From CAJBNH01 sp964447285 (GTDB taxonomy: Bacteria; Myxococcota_A; UBA9042), in contig CAYURO010000012.1 of the NCBI GenBank assembly GCA_964447285.1, positions 1 to 64,000 on the forward strand: 64,000 nt of DNA. Direction: 5' to 3'. Made by a program: the position numbers and the translations under genes. The stretch's first letter is position 1. Every line of letters starts with the position of its first letter. The notes beneath the pieces were generated by a model, which was not told the origin of the DNA, did no database searches, and worked only from the letters and a program-made list of their open reading frames with translations. Positions 62,078-64,000 of this stretch are shown here, one piece after another.

Positions 62078-64000
62078 ATGACGACCCATCGGATGGTTAC
62101 GGCAGGCATGGTGGCCGCGCTTTGCGCCGCGCTGCTTTTGCCTGTGGGGTGCAAGAAGAAGGAAGATCCCAAGGCCGTTCAGGCCGCCGCAACAGCCGCC
62201 GGGGCCGCTGCGCCTGGTGCCGTTGCTGCGATTCCGGTGCTGCCGGACGTCGAGCTGGCCGCGGGCGATGGCATCGCGGGCTGGGTCTCGCTGCAGTCGC
62301 TCAATGCGCTGTTCGACTCCACGGAGGCCTTGGGCGGTCGCCTGAGCCTGCTGCCCCCCGGCGCCTCGCTGCGCCAGGACGTGTACGCGGGTCTCGCTGC
62401 GGTACTGTCGAGTGTCGGCGTCAGCGGCCATGAGTGGCTGGACAAGGGCAAGTCGATTCACGTTGGCTTTCAGGATGATGCGCCTCCGGCTGCCCCGCCT
62501 GCTGGTGGAATCGTCGCCGCCCCGAACCCCGTCGAGGGACTGTTCGTTGTGTTGCACGTGACCGACAAGGCCAAGATGGTCGGCGCCATGGCGACGGCCA
62601 AGAAGGGTGCCGAGGCGGAAGGCCACGAGGCCCTGCTGGTGGCGGGTGAGCGGAAGGTGTTCGTCGACTTCGTGGGTCCGCAGACTGTTGTGCTGACGAC
62701 CGGTGCCGGCCGCTTCGCCAAGGTCAAGACGTTCGTCGAGCGTCTGGACCGTATTCAGGTGCCGGCCCTGCTTTACGTGGGCGTGTCGGTCGAGGACCTC
62801 GCCAAGACGCGGCAGAAGGAAATCGGTCAACTGATGGCGTTGATGGAGCAGGCCGGCAACACCGAGATGGCCGGCCAGCCCCAGGTCATGCAGGCCTACT
62901 CAAAGATGCTGCGCGATTGGCTGACCGACCTGCAACGCGTGGAAGTGCTGGTCAACGCCGACACCAAGACCACCAAGCTCGAGTGGCGCATGCACGCCCG
63001 CAACGGCAGCAAGCTCTACCGTCAGCTGATGGCGGGCCGCGGCCGTTCGCCCAAGGACGTACTGGCCCTGATGCCAGGCAACAGCTATCTGGCGTTCGGC
63101 GGCCACGTGGATCCCGCCGCCTCGCTCGAGTCGCTGGACGAGACGCTTGTTCTGCTGAAGGACCTGCTGAAGCTGCAGGACGCGGACTACAAGGCGTTCG
63201 TCGAGGACATCAAGGGCGCCGCGAAGCTGCAGGACGGCCAGTCGGCGTTGTCGCTGTACCCTGACGGTCAGGCCCTGTTTGGCGTGTCGGCCGCGGTCGG
63301 CACCACCGACGGCACCGTGGCGGTCAAGTTGGTCAAGCGATTGGTCACCAGCATTGCGTTGCGCCTGATCGCCCAGCAGAAGGCCACTGACGCCGAGCTG
63401 GCCGCGATGCCGCAGCTGGCGATCGTCGAGAAGTCGTTGGCGGAAGGCAAGTTGCAGCCGATTCTCGATGCGTTCGGCCCGATCGCCGCAGCGGGGGGGG
63501 TGAAGTTGACGATCAACACCAATGAGGTGGACGGTACCGTGTGCGATGTACTGGACGTGCAGGTCGACTTCGCCAAGCTGGCAGCGAGCGCCCCCGACGC
63601 TGAGCAGGTCAAGAAGGTCATCGGTGACCGCACGGCCGTCGCGCTTTGTTCCGCCAAGACCAAGGTCGCGATGACGTTCGGCCCGGGCGCTCTGGAGCAC
63701 GGCAAGCGCATCGCCCTTGGCAAGCCCGGTGGTCTGGCGGAGGCCCCTGTCTTCAAGCAGGCGGTGACCGATGCGGGTCCGCAGACCTCGATGCTGCTCT
63801 ACCTGAACCCGGGTCTCGCGATGGCCACGTTTGCCAAGGCGTTCCCCGAGGTTCCGCGCATTCAGGGCGACCGCGCCGTGACGATGACCTGTCAGGCCCG
63901 CGCCCGCTCGATGAGTTGCGGTCTGGAGGTGCCGGTCGAGCTGATCGTGGCCATCAAGAACGCCGCGACGCCTGTCGTGGATCCCGTCCCGGCGGCTCCC
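62078..64000 (+). CDS. Uncharacterised large lipoprotein (3' truncated by window end)
   Basis: The frame is open from ATG 62078 to the window end: 641 residues and no stop. AGGAG lies 5 bp upstream. The signal MTTHRMVTAGMVAALCAALLLPVGC gives lipidated Cys25, followed by KKKEDP and an Ala-rich linker. The mature part has alternating beta and helical stretches with a repeated layout: GLFVVLHVTDKAKMVGAM, LMPGNSYLAFGGHVDP and TSMLLYLNPGLAMATFAKAF look like related segments, so it may contain two copies of one domain. No catalytic motif or known family is recognised. It appears to be monocistronic up to the end. Similar proteins are known to me only as uncharacterised lipoproteins of this phylum. 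Confidence 0.8.
   Translation, partial: MTTHRMVTAGMVAALCAALLLPVGCKKKEDPKAVQAAATAAGAAAPGAVAAIPVLPDVELAAGDGIAGWVSLQSLNALFDSTEALGGRLSLLPPGASLRQDVYAGLAAVLSSVGVSGHEWLDKGKSIHVGFQDDAPPAAPPAGGIVAAPNPVEGLFVVLHVTDKAKMVGAMATAKKGAEAEGHEALLVAGERKVFVDFVGPQTVVLTTGAGRFAKVKTFVERLDRIQVPALLYVGVSVEDLAKTRQKEIGQLMALMEQAGNTEMAGQPQVMQAYSKMLRDWLTDLQRVEVLVNADTKTTKLEWRMHARNGSKLYRQLMAGRGRSPKDVLALMPGNSYLAFGGHVDPAASLESLDETLVLLKDLLKLQDADYKAFVEDIKGAAKLQDGQSALSLYPDGQALFGVSAAVGTTDGTVAVKLVKRLVTSIALRLIAQQKATDAELAAMPQLAIVEKSLAEGKLQPILDAFGPIAAAGGVKLTINTNEVDGTVCDVLDVQVDFAKLAASAPDAEQVKKVIGDRTAVALCSAKTKVAMTFGPGALEHGKRIALGKPGGLAEAPVFKQAVTDAGPQTSMLLYLNPGLAMATFAKAFPEVPRIQGDRAVTMTCQARARSMSCGLEVPVELIVAIKNAATPVVDPVPAAP

Overview
The window is one continuous stretch of GC-rich chromosome, densely coded on both strands, and most likely comes from a member of the Myxococcota (formerly Deltaproteobacteria). 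The evidence is a MYXO-CTERM-like tail on a secreted subtilase, several very large cysteine-rich lipoproteins, a Ser/Thr kinase of the myxobacterial type with a PEGA domain, an outer-membrane TamA/TamB pair, and many proteins with lipoprotein or Sec signals. I saw no rRNA, insertion sequence, prophage or CRISPR array. Convergent gene pairs are very tightly packed, often 3 to 41 bp apart.

Layout. 1-3.2 kb: the C-terminal three quarters of rpoC with its terminator. 3.3-6.3 kb: a disulfide-rich lipoprotein on the minus strand with its own terminator. 6.5-8.4 kb: panB-panC (pantothenate). 8.6-12.2 kb: a subtilase with FG-GAP-like repeats and a MYXO-CTERM tail. 12.3-13.8 kb: a small zinc-ribbon protein, tRNA-Pro(CGG) with promoter and terminator, and an RluA-type pseudouridine synthase. 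13.9-16.8 kb: an HD-GYP regulator coupled to a lipoprotein, then a TlpA-like thioredoxin. 16.8-24.7 kb: an overlapping tamB-tamA operon. 24.9-27.7 kb: a second Cys-rich lipoprotein and an uncharacterised protein. 27.9-30.7 kb: a second RluA-type enzyme and the catalytic subunit of a methylmalonyl-CoA mutase. 30.7-40 kb: a secreted TPR-CHAT protein facing a minus-strand group of an M48-like metalloprotease, an unknown periplasmic protein and a trypsin-like lipoprotein.

40.3-48.4 kb: a membrane sulfatase with an inserted MopE-like motif, an alpha/beta hydrolase, D-aminoacyl-tRNA deacylase, an M20-like protein, a COG2509-type flavoprotein and an HD-domain protein related to CCA-adding enzymes. 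48.6-49.5 kb: a 102-residue protein ending in 15 Ser-His-Gly repeats, convergent with a small sigma factor. 49.8-54 kb: an L,D-transpeptidase lipoprotein, a 75-residue protein and a zinc-ribbon/kinase/PEGA protein. 54-56.2 kb: two coupled membrane proteins. 56.2-57.2 kb: an unexplained 0.9-kb gap holding a near-consensus promoter. 57.2-61.6 kb: RNase E/G followed by an NtrC-type regulator. 62.1 kb to the end: a truncated lipoprotein.

The strongest candidates for something undescribed are the Ser-His-Gly repeat protein (possible His-Xaa-Ser peptide or metal ligand) and the extracytoplasmic CHAT/M48/trypsin cluster. The structured gap ahead of RNase E is a third, weaker candidate. Start codons were chosen by hand from Shine-Dalgarno spacing, signal peptides and overlaps. 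All functional calls rest on motifs read by eye; no search was run.
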